14,004 nucleotides of DNA, taken from the NCBI GenBank assembly GCA_902826945.1, contig CADEGS010000112.1:1-14004 (forward strand). The letters run 5' to 3'. The notes below the pieces were generated by a model that did not search any database, was not told the DNA's origin, and saw nothing but the letters and a program-made list of their open reading frames with translations. Made by a program: the position numbers and the translations under genes. This document shows positions 12,793 to 14,004 of this stretch, in pieces (position 1 is the first letter of the stretch; each line of letters opens with the position of its first letter). The DNA comes from an uncultured bacterium. GTDB lineage: Bacteria; Planctomycetota; UBA1135; GCA-002686595.

Positions 12793-14004
12793 CTAGCGGT
12801 CCAGGTGGGCCATCTCCTCCTTCATGTCCGTGATCCAGGCGCGCAGCATGATCATCAGGCTCTCGCGCTCGTCGTTGTAGCCCTCTTCCTTGAAGAAGAA
12901 GCCGACGAGCGGGATGTTCGCCAGCCAGGGCACCTCGGCCCGGCGCTCGATGTTGCGCAGGCGCGACAGGCCGCCCAGGAGGATCGTGCCGCCGTCGGGC
13001 ACGATGGCGGTCGTGAACACGCTCTGCACCTCGAGCTCGGGGAGCTGGAACGTGACCGGTTGCGTGCTGCCCGAGAGCGAGGTGGTGAAGTTCGAGAGCG
13101 ACACGACCTGCGCCACCGTGGGCTGGATCTCGAGCGTGATCTGGCGCCGGTTGTGGTGGATCGTCGGCCGCACGTCGAGCACGATGCCCTCGTTCAGCAC
13201 GTTGATCACCGGGTCGGCGATGGCCTGGAACTGCGCCACCTCGACCTCGAAGTCCTGCACGAAGGCGCGCTGGTTGATGACCGTCACGAACGCCCGCTGG
13301 GTGTTGTGGACGGACAGCATCTGGTCGTTGATGAGCTCCACGTTCTGGCTCTTCTCGACCATGCGCAGGATCGCCGAGACCTGCAGGTCGTTCAGGAACG
13401 TGTACTGCGCCGTCAGGCCGCCGAAGACGTTGAGCGCGTCGCCCAGCGCGTTCTCGAAGATGTTCTCCGTGCGCCCCTTGAAGTCGCCGTCCTGCCCGTC
13501 GTCGTAGAAGAAGCCGGCGCTGGGGGCGGTGGGGGTGGTGGGGTTGCCGGAGTTGTCGAGGCCGACCGTGGGGTTGTCGGACAGCTTGATGTCGTCGAGG
13601 TCGCTGAACGGGCCGCTGGTGTTGTCCAGGCCGCGGAACTCGACGCCGATCTCCTGGATGAAGTTGTCGGAGATCGTCAGGAACTTGGACTCGATCGTCA
13701 CCAGGGACGAGCTGAAGCGCCGCAGGTCCTCGAGGAACAGCCGCACCTCCTGCTGCACCTCGGGGGTGTGCACGACGATCATGTTGCCGGCCTCGAGGGT
13801 GATGGAGATGCCATCCTCCTCCCAGGTCGCGACGCCCACGTTGTCGCGGATCAGGGTCTCGAGGTCATCGGGCTCGTTCAGCACGGGCTTCTCGCCCAGG
13901 CCGCCGAACAGGCCGCCGCCGTCGTCGTCCTCGATCTGGTCGATCAGGCGCAGCTGGCCGATGCGCGGGCCGAGGAAGTCCGTCAGGCCGAAGATCAGGT
14001 CCTG
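12793..14004 (-). CDS. Secretin-family outer-membrane pore protein (5' end cut by window edge)
   Basis: C-terminal 403 residues of a secretin (GspD/PilQ family, Pfam Secretin), which assembles as a ring-shaped outer-membrane channel for type II secretion or type IV pili. The frame is open to the window edge, so a GTG at 13884 is not the start; the visible part begins QDLIFGLTDFLGPRI. An N-domain portion (about 45-95 of the visible part) precedes the secretin core. The core begins at VTIESKFLTISDNFIQEIGVEF (102-123) and has a Gly/Pro/Thr-rich, acidic loop (about 130-175). Near the end come VPDGGTILLGGL (335-346) and the family hallmark VPWLANIPLVGFFF (358-371), then LMIMLRAWITD. A short charged tail with no recognisable pilotin-binding domain ends the protein. 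No other secretion or pilus gene is visible. The stop is TAG at 12793-12795, followed by a palindrome. Confidence 0.92.
   Translation of the reverse strand, partial: QDLIFGLTDFLGPRIGQLRLIDQIEDDDGGGLFGGLGEKPVLNEPDDLETLIRDNVGVATWEEDGISITLEAGNMIVVHTPEVQQEVRLFLEDLRRFSSSLVTIESKFLTISDNFIQEIGVEFRGLDNTSGPFSDLDDIKLSDNPTVGLDNSGNPTTPTAPSAGFFYDDGQDGDFKGRTENIFENALGDALNVFGGLTAQYTFLNDLQVSAILRMVEKSQNVELINDQMLSVHNTQRAFVTVINQRAFVQDFEVEVAQFQAIADPVINVLNEGIVLDVRPTIHHNRRQITLEIQPTVAQVVSLSNFTTSLSGSTQPVTFQLPELEVQSVFTTAIVPDGGTILLGGLSRLRNIERRAEVPWLANIPLVGFFFKEEGYNDERESLMIMLRAWITDMKEEMAHLDR

Noticed and set aside
10097..12796. An 899-residue plus-strand frame
   Set aside because: It is antisense to the secreted-protein and HAD genes and crosses their intergenic gap; composition is that of a GC-driven shadow frame.
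13884..13886. GTG near 13884 as the start of the secretin
   Set aside because: The frame continues open to the window edge and encodes family-like sequence (QDLIFGLTDFLGPRI), so the gene begins outside the window.
1..14004. tRNA, rRNA, CRISPR, insertion sequence, phage or toxin-antitoxin elements
   Set aside because: I looked for repeats with spacers, transposase motifs and RNA-gene landmarks and saw none; nearly all of the sequence is accounted for by the eight genes.

Overview
The window is very GC-rich, roughly three quarters G+C by eye, and holds eight genes: six complete and two cut by the window edges. The organism is most likely a planctomycete (Planctomycetota). That is an inference from the secreted protein with DCNGNGVPDVCD-type repeats, the greatly enlarged peptide-transporter subunits, and a secretin of the planctomycete style. 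No rRNA or other phylogenetic marker is present to prove it.

Left and centre (1-9996) carry two peptide/nickel-type ABC importers arranged back to back. The minus-strand system has a lipoprotein substrate-binding protein (841-2979) whose stop overlaps the start of an OppB-type permease (1-844). That permease runs off the left edge, so the rest of this system is not seen. The plus-strand system is a complete five-gene operon: binding protein (3202-5214), OppB permease (5222-6289), enlarged OppC permease (6282-7982), OppD ATPase (7979-8977) and OppF ATPase (8974-9996). Its last four genes are joined by overlaps of 4 to 8 bases. The 222-base gap between the two systems contains a good sigma70-type promoter for the plus operon and a palindromic candidate operator. 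The operon ends at a GC hairpin at 10001-10025, which lies between converging genes.

Right (10055-14004): three genes, all on the minus strand. In transcription order they are a secretin-family outer-membrane pore protein (5' end outside the window), a HAD-superfamily hydrolase of the TIGR02253 type, and a secreted protein with calcium-binding-type repeats and an internally duplicated domain that I cannot name.

How they work together: in the plus-strand system the binding protein captures a peptide-like solute in the periplasm, OppB and OppC form the channel, and OppD and OppF power it with ATP. The two OppB paralogues share an unusual HPW-containing insert. The OppC and both binding proteins also carry inserts that should face the periplasm. 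This suggests these importers have an enlarged periplasmic architecture. I found no RNA genes, CRISPR arrays, insertion sequences or phage genes, and no system that I can claim is wholly new. The most unusual items are the OppC insert and the duplicated domain of the secreted protein.
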